From: Pseudomonas cedrina subsp. cedrina
GTDB taxonomy: Bacteria; Pseudomonadota; Gammaproteobacteria; Pseudomonadales; Pseudomonadaceae
DNA: 64,000 bases
NCBI RefSeq assembly: GCF_001983175.1
Contig: NZ_MNPW01000002.1
Location: 310,001 to 374,000 of the forward strand
Direction: 5' to 3'
Part shown: one piece after another, positions 36,675 through 46,160 of the stretch
Layout of the letters: every line of letters starts with the position of its first letter
Numbering within the stretch: the stretch's first letter is position 1
Translations under genes and position numbers: made by a program
Notes under the pieces: model-generated
Databases searched by the model: none
Told to the model about the DNA's origin: nothing
The model's input: the letters and a program-made list of their open reading frames with translations, nothing else

Positions 36675-36722
36675 GTGGGGCTGCTGCGCAGCCCGGCGGG
36701 AGCAAGCGCCCTCCCCACAGGG
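36675..36722. repeat. REP-like variant hairpin
   Basis: GTGGGG (36675-36680) and CCCCAC (36713-36718) bracket an inner hairpin GGGCTGCTGCGCAGCCC and a GCGGGAGCAAGCGCC segment. It resembles a different pseudomonad REP class and lies between convergent genes. Confidence 0.45.
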
Positions 36723-36723
36723 G

Positions 36724-37563
36724 TCAGCCCGTTACGACAGTGCCTTTATGGAAAATCTCACGCCGTGCCCGTCGGCTGATATTTTCGTGCTTGCTCGCCG
36801 CGTACACCTCGTCAAACCGCTCGCGATCAACGCCGGCATAGTGGGCCAGTTCGTCCGCTACCATTCGGTCGTATTCTTCTTCGATCACGAAGCGAAAAAC
36901 CTCCCGGCGATAATAAAACCCGAATTGAAACCCCAGCACTTCGCTCATGTGATTCGTCGGCGTAAGGAAGCAGTTTTCCAGGTCGATGGCCTTGGTGAGC
37001 GAGGGTTGCGCCAGGTTGATCATCACATTGTTGGCCCAGAAATCCATGTGCACGATGTCTCTGTTGTGCAGGGAGCGTAGCAATGTGAATGACGCGGTGA
37101 TCAGGCTGTGGATGTCGCGCTTTTGCTTGAGCCATTCCAGCCCGTTGAGGTAGCCGTCCAGCATCTCGGTGAAGATGAAGAATTCCTGGATCAAGCCCAG
37201 CGCCGACTTTCTGTAACCGAAGCCATACAGGCCGGCGACCGGAGCGCCGCGTTTCTGTGCGCGGAAGGTGTTGATGACTTCTTCTACCGGCCAATCGAAG
37301 GTCCCGTCGCGTTTTGCGCGGCCAAAGGTGACTCGCAGTTTTGGCCTGAGGCTGTCGAGGGGCTGGGATTTGGCGAACAGGTCGTTCTCCAACCCTTTAA
37401 GCGGGGCGCTGACGCGGTCTTTCAATGCGTAGCGACTGTCGATCAGGTTCTGGATCGCCTGCTGGGCGATTTCATCGGCGCCCTGTGAGGTGAAGACCGT
37501 GGCGTTTCGGTGGATCAGTGTCGAGGGAAAACTCTGGCGCACAGTTTTGTCAGGAAAGCTCAA
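36724..37563 (-). CDS. Kinase-like protein (LPS kinase / InaA-type)
   Basis: A 279-residue protein with a eukaryotic-like kinase fold of the WaaP/InaA kind. The catalytic loop is IVHMDFWANNVMIN (HxDxxxxN) and the metal-binding motif is probably AIDLENC. The N-terminal ATP-binding part has KLRVTFGRAKRDG with no clear glycine-rich loop. WaaP-type enzymes phosphorylate lipopolysaccharide core sugars, but the substrate here is not established. The next gene on the same strand is a Wzz-like protein, which fits a surface-polysaccharide context. Confidence 0.65.
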   Translation of the reverse strand: MSFPDKTVRQSFPSTLIHRNATVFTSQGADEIAQQAIQNLIDSRYALKDRVSAPLKGLENDLFAKSQPLDSLRPKLRVTFGRAKRDGTFDWPVEEVINTFRAQKRGAPVAGLYGFGYRKSALGLIQEFFIFTEMLDGYLNGLEWLKQKRDIHSLITASFTLLRSLHNRDIVHMDFWANNVMINLAQPSLTKAIDLENCFLTPTNHMSEVLGFQFGFYYRREVFRFVIEEEYDRMVADELAHYAGVDRERFDEVYAASKHENISRRARREIFHKGTVVTG

Positions 37564-37815
37564 AACACATCCTTGTCATATCGTGAATATGACAAAGATG
37601 TTACAGGCACGGACCATTGGATCCAACCTGAACGTAGCCTGAACGGAAATTAAATAACTGCTATTTTGTCAATTTATTCTTGACATTTAGGGTTTTCTTA
37701 TTGGCTGGTCGTACAAGGCGGGTGCGCGCGACTTCGGTAAAAATCGCTGTGAAAAAATCAGGGTACGATGCAATAATGGCACCAAGCCATTATCTCCTTT
37801 CACTAAGTACTCTTG

Positions 37816-37908
37816 ATGAAAACGACATTCCCCGCGAAATTGTTCATTGTTGTTATTGCTTCGCTGCTGGTCTGTGTCGTCTATTTCCTGATCGAAGAGT
37901 TTCTTTAG
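37816..37908 (+). CDS. Putative 30-residue membrane protein
   Basis: A short frame with one clear transmembrane segment (LFIVVIASLLVCVVYFLI), a basic start (MKTTFPAK) and an acidic end (EEFL). Topology and composition look like a real small membrane protein. No good ribosome binding site precedes it, so the call is weak. It lies between the kinase-like gene and the convergent Wzz-like gene. Confidence 0.35.
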   Translation: MKTTFPAKLFIVVIASLLVCVVYFLIEEFL

Positions 37909-37920
37909 CGCCGCTCAAGG

Positions 37921-38577
37921 TCACTTCGACTGTTTGTATTGCCGAATGAAGAACCTGCCGAGCACAAAGATGCTACCCAGTATCAACCCCAAAAAAGCGC
38001 CCAGAAGCGCATACTTTTTGCCATTCTGGGTGGTAGCGACTTTTATTTCATCAAGGGTATTAAATGCTTTTAGCGTATTGCTGGCAGCCACGGTCGGCAA
38101 GTTAAGCGCTATGGCTTCGGTATTGGCGGTATCCATGGCGGCTTTCAGTTGGGCGCTGGCCAGTGCAGCAGTGGTCGCAGTGGCTGAGGCGATATAGAGA
38201 ACCGGCTCATTCCCACCTGATTTTGGAGGGGTGTCCTTCAAACTGATCGATTTAGCTGCCATGACGCCCATGGCCGAATAGAAAATATCGTTTTGTATGG
38301 TGCTGTACAGCTTGGTTTCCAGCGAAAGCGGATTTGCAGGCGTTGGAGTGGCTTTTTCATTAACTTGTTTATATAAGCTGTACAGAGACGGTTTGGTAAT
38401 GTAAGTGCTGGCCGTCCACTGTTCGGGGGACGTTTCATAAATCGCTAATGAGACGATAGTACCCAATACGGTTGCTGCGATAATAGTCAGCTTGCTTTTC
38501 CAGAGTGCCTGGATAAGGGGGATCAGATCTACTTCATCATCGTTGTGACGCGCTTTAGAATTTGTTGGAATGCTCAC
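37921..38577 (-). CDS. Wzz/chain-length-determinant-like protein, short
   Basis: A 218-residue protein with the Wzz N-terminal domain: EVDLIPLIQALWKSK, then a membrane segment (LTIIAATVLGTIVSLAIY), a periplasmic region with Ala/Thr-rich helices, and a C-terminal membrane segment (LLGAFLGLILGSIFVLGRFF). Wzz proteins set O-antigen chain length, but they are usually longer (about 320 residues) and sit in O-antigen clusters. No such cluster is in the window. Base composition is visibly lower in GC than the flanks, suggesting transfer. Confidence 0.7.
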   Translation of the reverse strand: MSIPTNSKARHNDDEVDLIPLIQALWKSKLTIIAATVLGTIVSLAIYETSPEQWTASTYITKPSLYSLYKQVNEKATPTPANPLSLETKLYSTIQNDIFYSAMGVMAAKSISLKDTPPKSGGNEPVLYIASATATTAALASAQLKAAMDTANTEAIALNLPTVAASNTLKAFNTLDEIKVATTQNGKKYALLGAFLGLILGSIFVLGRFFIRQYKQSK

Positions 38578-38774
38578 GAAAAATTCCTTAATTTACATTC
38601 CTGAATTGTAAAGAAAAAAACACAGCACGCCTACGTAGCATTCGGCTTTGCGGTGGATAGGAATAGTTCCTGTCTAATGGGCTCGGCGCGGTTATACAGC
38701 TGAAACTCGCGCCTATTAAGTACATCGGCTACAGAATCATACCTACGGCACAATTGTTCAAGGCGGCCAGTGGC

Positions 38775-39962
38775 TCAATGCCCACCCTTCATCCGCCGCG
38801 CCATCAGATAAACCCCGAGCCCGATCAACGCTGTCACCGCGCCGATATACCCGGTGCTCGTCCACCCCAGCCCAGCCGTGATCGCCATCCCGCCAAACCA
38901 CGGCCCCAGCGCGTTCGCCAGGTTAAACGCCGCGTGGTTGGACGCCGCCGCCAGGCTGGGGGCTTCATGGGCAATGTCCATCAGGCGGATTTGCAGTGGC
39001 GCAGCCATGGCGATCATGGTGCCGACCAGGCCGATACCCAGCAGTACGCCCCACAGCGAGCTGGCGGCAAAGGTGAAGAAGATCAGCACGGCCATCGACC
39101 ACACCAGGATCCAGCCCATCGCCCGAAACTGCAGGCGATCAAACAGCTTGCCGCCGGCGATGTTGCCGATGATCCCGCCCATGCCAAACGCCGCCAGGCC
39201 AAATGGAATCCACTGCGGCGACACTTTGGTCACTTCCAGCATGGTCGGCGCCAGGTAGCTGAATACGCAGAACATCCCGGCAAAGCCAATCGCGCCAATG
39301 GCCAGGGCCATCCACACCTGCGGTTTGGTGAAGGCGCGCAGTTCCTTGCGCGGGTCACTGCGTTGTTCGTCGTGGCGGTGGGGCACAAATTGCCAGACCA
39401 GGGCGATGGTGACGAGCGCGATCACGCTGACCAGGGCGAACGCCGAGCGCCAGCCCAGGTGTTGGCCGAGGAAGGTAGCGATGGGGTTACCGAGCAGCAT
39501 GGCCAGGGTCAGGCCCATCATTACCCGGGCCACGGCGCCGGCGCGTTTGTCGTTGGGCACCATGCTGGAGGCGACGACGGCGGCAATCCCGAAGTAGGCG
39601 CCGTGGGGCAGGCCGCTGATAAAGCGGAAGGCCACCAGCGCACCAAAGGTCGGGGTAAAGGCCGTTGCCAGGTTGCCTAAGGCATACAGCCCCATCAACA
39701 GCAGCAGCAGATGTTTGCGCAGCAGCTTGGCGCCGAGGATGGCGAGCAGCGGGGCGCCAACCATCACGCCCAGCGCATAGGCGCTGATGGCGTGGCCGAC
39801 CTGGGGTTCGCTTAAACCCAGGTTCTGGGCGATGTCGGGCATCAGCCCCATGATGGCGAATTCACCGGTGCCGATCGCGAAAGCGCCCACGGCCATGGCA
39901 GCTTCCATTTTGGCGGCGCTGCGTGCGGGCAGCACGTGCCCGGATGTTTGCTCAAGAGTCAT
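38775..39962 (-). CDS. MFS transporter (AraJ/YdhP-type drug:H+ antiporter-like)
   Basis: A 395-residue major facilitator with 12 predicted membrane segments. The start AAMAVGAFAIGTGEFAIMGL and the motif GHAISAYALGVMVGAPLLA are typical of the AraJ/PbuE/YdhP branch. These are often sugar, arabinose-analogue or purine effluxers, so the substrate cannot be assigned. It is alone on this strand, 197 bp from the Wzz-like gene, and divergent from mqo. Confidence 0.85.
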   Translation of the reverse strand: MTLEQTSGHVLPARSAAKMEAAMAVGAFAIGTGEFAIMGLMPDIAQNLGLSEPQVGHAISAYALGVMVGAPLLAILGAKLLRKHLLLLLMGLYALGNLATAFTPTFGALVAFRFISGLPHGAYFGIAAVVASSMVPNDKRAGAVARVMMGLTLAMLLGNPIATFLGQHLGWRSAFALVSVIALVTIALVWQFVPHRHDEQRSDPRKELRAFTKPQVWMALAIGAIGFAGMFCVFSYLAPTMLEVTKVSPQWIPFGLAAFGMGGIIGNIAGGKLFDRLQFRAMGWILVWSMAVLIFFTFAASSLWGVLLGIGLVGTMIAMAAPLQIRLMDIAHEAPSLAAASNHAAFNLANALGPWFGGMAITAGLGWTSTGYIGAVTALIGLGVYLMARRMKGGH

Positions 39963-40385
39963 GGAACGCTCTGTGTGGAGGGTGGCACGAAAGGCAGCCG
40001 CCGATGCTACGCAAGCAGCGGCGAAGGTGTCTAGAACAGCCTTTTGCTTGAGAGTTCCAGGCCTGTGACCCCACGTCGCGCCTGCCGGCCTTGACAGCAG
40101 CGGGTTAAAAGCCGCGATTTAGCGCTGTCAATTGGCCAAACGACGCATAAACGCCGTTTGCCGTGATATTCTGCGCGCCGTCCTGGACCGGCCTCCCCGG
40201 GTGCGTACATCCGTATACGCCCCCGCGAGTGGCTGCCGCCCAGGTAGCTGAAGCCAATAATGATAAGAAGTCAGCGCAGAAGGGACATAAAAGTGAGGTC
40301 GATACGTCGGTCTTGTGTGCCCACCCCGCGGCCTTGAACACTCAGGGGCGCTAGGGCGGATGGCGTTTTATCATAGGTGCTACTG
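39963..40385. other. Divergent region between the MFS gene and mqo
   Basis: 423 bp without a supported gene. It should contain the promoters of both neighbours and an inverted repeat at 40134-40162. A frame at 40163-40354 has no family similarity and no ribosome binding site, so I do not call it. The long mqo upstream region could be a leader. Confidence 0.55.
40134..40162. promoter_or_regulatory. Inverted repeat upstream of mqo
   Basis: CAAACG (40137-40142) and CGTTTG (40155-40160) form a dyad with a 12-bp centre, with one or two further pairs on the outside. GATATTCT follows directly and could be a -10 element. Candidate operator or hairpin. Confidence 0.4.
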
Positions 40386-42032
40386 ATGTTTAAGAAAGTA
40401 AACACTGCCCTGCTGGGGCTGGCTTTGTCGATGGGGATCACGTCCGTTCACGCGGAAGAGGCAAAGAAAGTCGATGTGCTGCTGATCGGCGGCGGCATCA
40501 TGAGCGCGACCCTGGGCGTCTGGCTCAACGAGCTGGAGCCGGGCTGGTCGATGGAAATGGTCGAGCGCCTCGACGGCGTGGCCGAAGAGAGCTCCAACGG
40601 CTGGAACAACGCCGGTACCGGTCACTCGGCCCTGGCTGAGCTGAATTACACCCCGGAAGACAAGAACGGCAACGTTGAGATCCCCAAGGCGGTCGAGATC
40701 AACGAAGCGTTCCAGATCTCCCGTCAGTTCTGGTCCTGGCAGGTCCAGCAGGGCGTGCTGAAGAACCCGCGTTCGTTCATCAACTCCACACCGCACATGA
40801 GCTTTGTGTGGGGCGATGACAACATCAAGTTCCTGAAAAAGCGCTACGAAGCCCTGCAAGCGAGCCCGCTGTTCGCCGGCATGCAGTATTCCGAAGACCC
40901 GGCGCAGATCGCCAAGTGGGTTCCGCTGATGATGGAAGGGCGTGACCCGAACCAGAAAATCGCGGCCACCTGGACCCCGATCGGCACCGACGTGAACTTT
41001 GGCGAGATCACCCGCCAGTTCGTCGCTCACCTGCAAACCACACCGAAGTTCGACCTGAAGCTGTCGAGCGAAGTGCAGGACATAACCCGCAACGACGACG
41101 GTTCGTGGCGTGTCAGCTACAAGAACCTCAAAGACGGCACCAAGACTGAAACCGACGCCAAGTTCGTGTTCATCGGCGCCGGCGGCGGCGCCCTGCACCT
41201 GCTGCAGAAGTCCGGTATCCCTGAAGCCAAGGAATACGCCGGCTTCCCTGTGGGCGGTTCGTTCCTGGTGACCGATAACCCGACCATCGCCGAGCAACAC
41301 CTGGCCAAGGCCTACGGCAAGGCTTCGGTGGGTTCGCCGCCGATGTCGGTTCCGCACTTGGACACCCGCGTGCTGGATGGCAAGCGCGTGATCCTGTTTG
41401 GCCCATTCGCGACCTTCTCCACCAAGTTCCTCAAGGAAGGCTCGTACCTGGACCTGCTGACCAGCACCACCACCCACAACATCTGGCCAATGACCAAGGT
41501 CGGTATTCGTGAATACCCGCTGGTCGAGTACCTTGCCGGCCAACTGATGCTGTCGGATGACGACCGCTTCAAGGCGCTGCAAGAGTACTTCCCGAACGCC
41601 AAGCAATCGGACTGGCGCCTGTGGCAAGCCGGCCAGCGCGTGCAGATCATCAAGCGTGACGAAGAGCAGGGCGGCGTCCTGAAACTCGGTACCGAAGTGG
41701 TCAGCTCCGCCGACAACTCCATTGCAGGCCTGTTGGGCGCATCGCCAGGCGCGTCCACTGCGGCTCCGATCATGCTGACCGTGCTGCAGAAAGTGTTCAA
41801 GGACAAGGTCGCGAGCCCTGAGTGGCAGGCAAAACTGCACCAGATCGTACCGAGCTACGGCACCAAGCTGAACGACAGCCCTGAAGCTGTTGCCAAGGAA
41901 TGGGCCTACACCGCCGGTGTGCTGCAACTGACGCCGCCGCCTGCGATCCCGCAACTGGGCGCTCCAAAGGCGACCGAGGCTGCCAAGCCTGCGGCTGCGC
42001 CGAGCAAGCCGGCGTCTGACCTGGCGCTGTAA
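40386..42032 (+). CDS. mqo: Malate:quinone oxidoreductase
   Basis: A 548-residue FAD enzyme that oxidises malate to oxaloacetate and feeds electrons to quinones at the inner membrane. The N-terminus has a hydrophobic, signal-like segment ([18 protein letters not shown]), then the FAD motif [16 protein letters not shown], as in E. coli Mqo. The [22 protein letters not shown] block is the family signature. The C-terminus carries an Ala/Pro/Lys-rich tail ([16 protein letters not shown]) beyond the usual end. The ATG at 40386 is preferred over upstream in-frame codons. A strong terminator follows. Confidence 0.95.
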   Translation: MFKKVNTALLGLALSMGITSVHAEEAKKVDVLLIGGGIMSATLGVWLNELEPGWSMEMVERLDGVAEESSNGWNNAGTGHSALAELNYTPEDKNGNVEIPKAVEINEAFQISRQFWSWQVQQGVLKNPRSFINSTPHMSFVWGDDNIKFLKKRYEALQASPLFAGMQYSEDPAQIAKWVPLMMEGRDPNQKIAATWTPIGTDVNFGEITRQFVAHLQTTPKFDLKLSSEVQDITRNDDGSWRVSYKNLKDGTKTETDAKFVFIGAGGGALHLLQKSGIPEAKEYAGFPVGGSFLVTDNPTIAEQHLAKAYGKASVGSPPMSVPHLDTRVLDGKRVILFGPFATFSTKFLKEGSYLDLLTSTTTHNIWPMTKVGIREYPLVEYLAGQLMLSDDDRFKALQEYFPNAKQSDWRLWQAGQRVQIIKRDEEQGGVLKLGTEVVSSADNSIAGLLGASPGASTAAPIMLTVLQKVFKDKVASPEWQAKLHQIVPSYGTKLNDSPEAVAKEWAYTAGVLQLTPPPAIPQLGAPKATEAAKPAAAPSKPASDLAL

Positions 42033-42044
42033 GCAACACGCAGT

Positions 42045-42084
42045 AAAAAGCCCGCTGAACCGGTGACGGTCAGCGGGCTTTTTT
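42045..42084 (+). terminator. Rho-independent terminator after mqo
   Basis: AAAAAGCCCGCTGA pairs with TCAGCGGGCTTTTT around an 11-nt loop and continues into T residues. Confidence 0.88.
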
Positions 42085-42096
42085 ATGTGCGTGGGC

Positions 42097-42768
42097 TCAG
42101 CCGCGGCGCTGGGTTCGCTCAACAGGAGGCAACTCAACCGTGCGCTCGGCCGCCGCCAGTGCCACCTTCAAGCCAGCCTGATCGAGCGGGACGCAGTACG
42201 CAGGCTTGGCCCGCTCGAACCGCCAGCTTTCATCGAGCCCGCCTGCGTCCACGGCATCGAACCCCAGCTCATCGAGCAACTTGATCACGCTCGCCTTTGC
42301 CGCCGCATCGTCCGCTGCCACTGGAAGCGCGCGGCGGTCGGGCGCGCCGTGAGGGCGGGCATCTTGAGCCAGGTCCGGGGCGAAGATCGCGTTGAACACT
42401 TTCACCACGTGGGAGTGCGGTAAATGGTCGGCAAGCAACCGGCTGGTCGTGGTTTCAAATCGGTCCAGCGCCTCAATACGTCCATCGCGGTCGGGATAGT
42501 AATTGTTGGCGTCCATCACTGTCTTTCCCTTCAGCCACTTCGCGGGCACGCTGCGGTAGTGCTCCAAAGGAATGGCCACGAGCGCCACATCACCGAATTG
42601 TGCTGCATCGTCTGCGCTGCCCACCTGCACGCCGAGTATGCCGCTCACCACGCTGCTCATGGTCTGTGGGCCACGGGAGTTGCTCAGCATCACTTCATGC
42701 CCGGCGGCAAGGGCCAACTGGGCCACGGCACGCCCTATAAAACCTGCTCCAATTACGCCAATCTTCAT
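42097..42768 (-). CDS. NADP-dependent oxidoreductase, F420-reductase-like
   Basis: A 223-residue protein with the NADP-binding motif MKIGVIGAGFIGRAVAQLA and the SNSRGPQ segment typical of NADPH-dependent F420-reductase-like and ketopantoate-reductase-like proteins. DANNYYPDRDGRIEAL and KVFNAI are further family features. Pseudomonas has no F420, so the substrate is unknown. The ATG at 42768 begins the conserved motif; a longer frame reaches 42813. It diverges from a LysR regulator that probably controls it. Confidence 0.85.
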   Translation of the reverse strand: MKIGVIGAGFIGRAVAQLALAAGHEVMLSNSRGPQTMSSVVSGILGVQVGSADDAAQFGDVALVAIPLEHYRSVPAKWLKGKTVMDANNYYPDRDGRIEALDRFETTTSRLLADHLPHSHVVKVFNAIFAPDLAQDARPHGAPDRRALPVAADDAAAKASVIKLLDELGFDAVDAGGLDESWRFERAKPAYCVPLDQAGLKVALAAAERTVELPPVERTQRRG

Positions 42769-42867
42769 GTGCTTGCTCCAGGAAAAGTAGGAAGTGGCTA
42801 TGATGATTGGCAACCAAGAGGTGATAAATGGCGATAATACATTGGCTGTTGTTACTGGGAGTGGGGA

Positions 42868-43764
42868 ATGATGGACCGTTTATCAAGTATGAATGCCTTT
42901 GTGGTGGCCGCTGAACTGGGTTCCTACGCGCGTGCTGCCGAGCGGCTGAACCTGTCGCCACAGATGGTGGCCAAACATGTATCCGCATTGGAACAGCGCC
43001 TGGGCGCGCGCCTGCTCAACCGCACTACACGAAAGCAAAGCCTTACAGAGTTGGGCAGCGCTTACTACGAGCGGTGCAAGCACATCCTGACGGAAGCCGA
43101 AGCCGCCGACTCCTTTGCACAGATCATGAATGACACCCCGCGCGGCAAGTTGAAAATCACGGCTCCGGTAACCTTCGGCTCCTATAGCCTGATGCCTTTG
43201 GTTACCAGTTTTCTGCGTGACAACCCAGATGTACAGATCGATCTGCACCTGACGGATCGTTTTGTGGACCTGGTAGAGGAAGGGTATGAAGCCGCTTTTC
43301 GCATCGGCCCCCTGGCGACCACGGGCTTGACCGCGCGTCCGCTGGCGCCGTATCGCCTGGTTGTCTGTGCTTCGCCGGCATATCTGGAGGCCAGGGGCAC
43401 GCCATCTTTGCCCGCAGACCTTGAGCATCACGAATGCCTGGGCTACGCCTTCTGGTCGCGCCCGGCGGACAGCGAATGGGTGCTCTATGAAGGCGCGGTC
43501 CCACACAAGGTTCAAGTGAGCAGCCGATTACAGGTCAACGAAAGCAGGGCGTTGATGTCGGCCGCTCTGGATGGGTTCGGTATCGTGCTCGGCCCGGAGG
43601 ACTTCTTGCGCACCGCATTGTACAAGGGCGAGTTGGTGCGCGTGCTGCCGGGGTTTGACGCGCCAAGTCGATCGATGCATTTGGTCTACACCGCGAATCG
43701 GCAGCGCACGGCCAAACTACGACGCTTTGTCGAAGCTGTGTTGCAGCGTTTCGGCCCGGCTTAA
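42868..43764 (+). CDS. LysR-family regulator (PA2834/CrgA-type)
   Basis: A 298-residue LysR regulator. The N-terminal winged helix-turn-helix runs DRLSSMNAFVVAAELGSYAR to RTTRKQSLTELG, and the substrate-binding domain begins KLKITAPVTFG. This branch usually represses or activates the adjacent divergent oxidoreductase gene, here at 42097. ATGs at 42868 and 42871 are both possible; GGAG lies upstream. Its last 4 bp overlap the stop of the convergent LysR gene. Confidence 0.88.
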   Translation: MMDRLSSMNAFVVAAELGSYARAAERLNLSPQMVAKHVSALEQRLGARLLNRTTRKQSLTELGSAYYERCKHILTEAEAADSFAQIMNDTPRGKLKITAPVTFGSYSLMPLVTSFLRDNPDVQIDLHLTDRFVDLVEEGYEAAFRIGPLATTGLTARPLAPYRLVVCASPAYLEARGTPSLPADLEHHECLGYAFWSRPADSEWVLYEGAVPHKVQVSSRLQVNESRALMSAALDGFGIVLGPEDFLRTALYKGELVRVLPGFDAPSRSMHLVYTANRQRTAKLRRFVEAVLQRFGPA

Positions 43765-44600
43765 ACGTAAAAGCCGTCTCTTACCTGTTCATACAAATGC
43801 AGCGCGAGTGCATTGCCGCTATCGCACAGCAGGTACAGATGCTGCGCCGGCAGCGGCGGCAGGTCTTTCATTTCTACCAACCCCTCGCCCATGCGGCTGT
43901 GCTCCATCAGGCCCACCGCCACACCGCTGCGCACACAGGCTTCCACCGCGAAGGTATTGGGGCTTTCCAGCAGCACCCGGTGATAAATGCCGTGATCCTT
44001 CAACGCCTGCAAGGCCGCTGCGCGGTACGGGCAACCGGTGATGGGCAAGGTGACGGGAAGCGGCGTATTCGGTGGAGAGCTGAAGTGCTCGGCTGCGACC
44101 CACAGCGGTTGCACAAACCCCAGTCGCTCGCCTTGTGCCAGCGGCTGTGTGCTGACTGTGATTGTCAGGTCCAACTGGTTTGCCATAAACAGATTCAGCA
44201 ATTCACCGCTGGTGCGCGCTTCAACTTCCAACTCCAGCAACGGATTGTCGGCAATCAACCTGGGCAAAAACTGCTGGATGAAGGCGGGCGCATAGGTGTC
44301 GGGAATCCCCAGGCGGATCTTGCCTTCCATGCGTTGCGGCATCAGTGAAATCAGCAGGCGGTCGTGGCTCTTGAGAAACTCGGTGGTTTCGCCCAGCAGC
44401 TTCTTGCCGTACAGCGTCAGTTCCACGCCCTGGTTGCTGCGGCTGAACAGGCGTTGCCCGATCTGATCCTCCAGCTTCTGGATATGCGTGGTCACGGTAG
44501 ACGCGCTGCGGTGCACATAGTCGGCCGCTTCATTGAAGCGCTGAAAGCGCGCCACGGCATGAAAGGTGCGCAACAAATCGATATTCAGCTGTTTAGCCAT
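43761..44600 (-). CDS. LysR-family regulator divergent from a DMT transporter
   Basis: A 279-residue LysR regulator with the DNA-binding domain IDLLRTFHAVARFQRFNEAA to RLFSRSNQGVELT and a normal effector domain. It is transcribed away from the EamA transporter at 44698, with 97 bp between them, and is its likely regulator. Its end overlaps the preceding LysR gene tail to tail by 4 bp. The effector is unknown. Confidence 0.88.
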   Translation of the reverse strand: MAKQLNIDLLRTFHAVARFQRFNEAADYVHRSASTVTTHIQKLEDQIGQRLFSRSNQGVELTLYGKKLLGETTEFLKSHDRLLISLMPQRMEGKIRLGIPDTYAPAFIQQFLPRLIADNPLLELEVEARTSGELLNLFMANQLDLTITVSTQPLAQGERLGFVQPLWVAAEHFSSPPNTPLPVTLPITGCPYRAAALQALKDHGIYHRVLLESPNTFAVEACVRSGVAVGLMEHSRMGEGLVEMKDLPPLPAQHLYLLCDSGNALALHLYEQVRDGFYV

Positions 44601-44697
44601 GGTTCCATTTTTCCGGATTGCTTATGCAGCTTATTCAAATATACAGAATCATGTGTGCCCCTTAGCCTTGACGTCAACCTACAAGGCAGGAGGCGTC

Positions 44698-45597
44698 ATG
44701 AAGCGATCAACCCTGGGACTCTTGGCAGTGCAAGCAGCGTTTGTGTTGTCGTGGAGTTCAGGCTACATCGGCGCAAAGTTGGGTACCCAAGGCAGCGGTG
44801 CATTCAACCTGCTGTTCTGGCGGTTCCTGTTGGTCTCGGTGTGCCTGTGCCTGTACTTGAATGCCAGGCTGCTGAAGGTTTCATGGGCGCAGATCCGCCA
44901 TTACGCCATTATCGGTTTCCTGTCGCAGTTCCTTTATTTGAGTTGCCTCTACGTAGCGATCCAAAATGGCCTGCCGCCCGGCATCGCCGCGATTATCGCT
45001 GCGCTGCAGCCATTGATGACGGCCGCGCTCTCGACGGGAAACGCCGCCGAGCGCAGCGGCGGCTGGCAGTGGGTGGGCCTGATGATCAGCTTCGCCGGGG
45101 TCTCGATTGTTATTGCCGGCCAATACGGCAGCGGGGGCCAGGGTGTGAGCCTGGTGATGTACCTGTTGCCACTGGTGGCCGCCCTGGGGCTGACCCTGGC
45201 GACATTGTATGAGCGCCGCAGCGTACAGCGCCACGATGCGGGCCTGGTACTGCCGCTGTTCATCCAGTCGTTGCTGACCTTGATCGGCTTCACCGGCGCC
45301 GTGCTCTACACCGATACGTTGAGCATTCCCCATGAACCCGAGGTGCTGGTCTCGATTGTCTGGTTGACGGTGTTTTCCACCTTTGTCGCCTACTTGAGCC
45401 TGTGGATGTTGCTGCGAGTCATGACCGCAACCCATGTGGCGGCGTTGGTCTACCTGGAACCGCCCGTCACCCTCGTATGGGCGGCGTTGATGTTTGGCGA
45501 CGTGATCCAGGCATCGACCTACGCCGGTATGGCCGTGGTGGGCGCCGGGTTGCTGCTGGTGCGCTGCAAGCGACCGACCGTCGCGTGTACCTCTTGA
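44698..45597 (+). CDS. EamA/DMT-superfamily transporter
   Basis: A 299-residue membrane protein with ten predicted helices in two EamA repeats. The first begins LAVQAAFVLSWSSGYIGAKLG, and the second half includes VYLEPPVTLVWAALMFGD. Members export metabolites or amino acids; the substrate here is unknown. The ATG at 44698 follows GGCAGGAGGCGTC, a strong ribosome binding site. The divergent LysR regulator is the probable controller. Confidence 0.88.
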   Translation: MKRSTLGLLAVQAAFVLSWSSGYIGAKLGTQGSGAFNLLFWRFLLVSVCLCLYLNARLLKVSWAQIRHYAIIGFLSQFLYLSCLYVAIQNGLPPGIAAIIAALQPLMTAALSTGNAAERSGGWQWVGLMISFAGVSIVIAGQYGSGGQGVSLVMYLLPLVAALGLTLATLYERRSVQRHDAGLVLPLFIQSLLTLIGFTGAVLYTDTLSIPHEPEVLVSIVWLTVFSTFVAYLSLWMLLRVMTATHVAALVYLEPPVTLVWAALMFGDVIQASTYAGMAVVGAGLLLVRCKRPTVACTS

Positions 45598-45720
45598 GGC
45601 CCGCAGGTTCAGCAAGCAGACAGACACCACCTGTTAAAAAGAACCCAGGGCCACGCAGGAGCGCGGCTGCAACAAGGGGGCTTTTTTACAGCAGTGGGCG
45701 TCAGCGCCCGAGGGTTTTGT

Positions 45721-46050
45721 ATGTTGCTACGTTATGCGGCATTGGCGGCCATGGTCGTCGCAGCATCCGGTTGTGTACAAGAGCGCGTCGTGCACGAGCG
45801 CAGGCCGGTGCAACGTGAATACGTCGAGGTTGTCGCGCCGCAACCGCCGCCGGTGCAAGTGATCGAGGTCGAGCCGGCGCCACGCTACGGTTATGTGTGG
45901 TCACGCGGTTATTGGCGCTGGGAAGGCGGGCGTTATGTGGCGGTTCACGGACATTGGGAGCCGGTGCGCGAGGGTTATCGCTATGTCCATCCGCACTGGG
46001 TGCAACACAGTGACGGGTACCATTGGCAGGTGGGCGGCTGGATTCGCTGA
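45721..46050 (+). CDS. YXWGXW-type lipoprotein
   Basis: A 109-residue protein with a lipoprotein signal peptide (MLLRYAALAAMVVAASGC, lipobox ASGC). The mature part has a Val/Pro-rich stretch (VVAPQPPPVQVIEVEPAP) and then tandem aromatic motifs such as GYVWSRGYWRWEGGRYV and HGHWEP. These match the YXWGXW repeat lipoproteins, whose role is unknown. An upstream in-frame start at 45694 would spoil the signal peptide, so 45721 is chosen. Confidence 0.8.
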   Translation: MLLRYAALAAMVVAASGCVQERVVHERRPVQREYVEVVAPQPPPVQVIEVEPAPRYGYVWSRGYWRWEGGRYVAVHGHWEPVREGYRYVHPHWVQHSDGYHWQVGGWIR

Positions 46051-46160
46051 GCCTTGGCCGGATAGGTCTTTGCGTGTCTGCAAGCCGAACGTCATCCGAC
46101 AGTAGGGCACCGTGCTGATCGGTGCCCAAATCCTCTGGAGCAGCGGCGTATCCGTAGGCC

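Noticed and set aside
37680..37949. 89-residue frame overlapping the small membrane protein
   Set aside because: Composition is shadow-like, it runs into the convergent Wzz-like gene, and no ribosome binding site is seen.
40163..40354. 63-residue frame upstream of mqo
   Set aside because: No ribosome binding site, no family similarity and overlap with a probable promoter region.
40380..42137. 585-residue frame opposite mqo
   Set aside because: It mirrors the mqo codons, is rich in Arg/His/Gln and has no recognised family, a typical antisense shadow.
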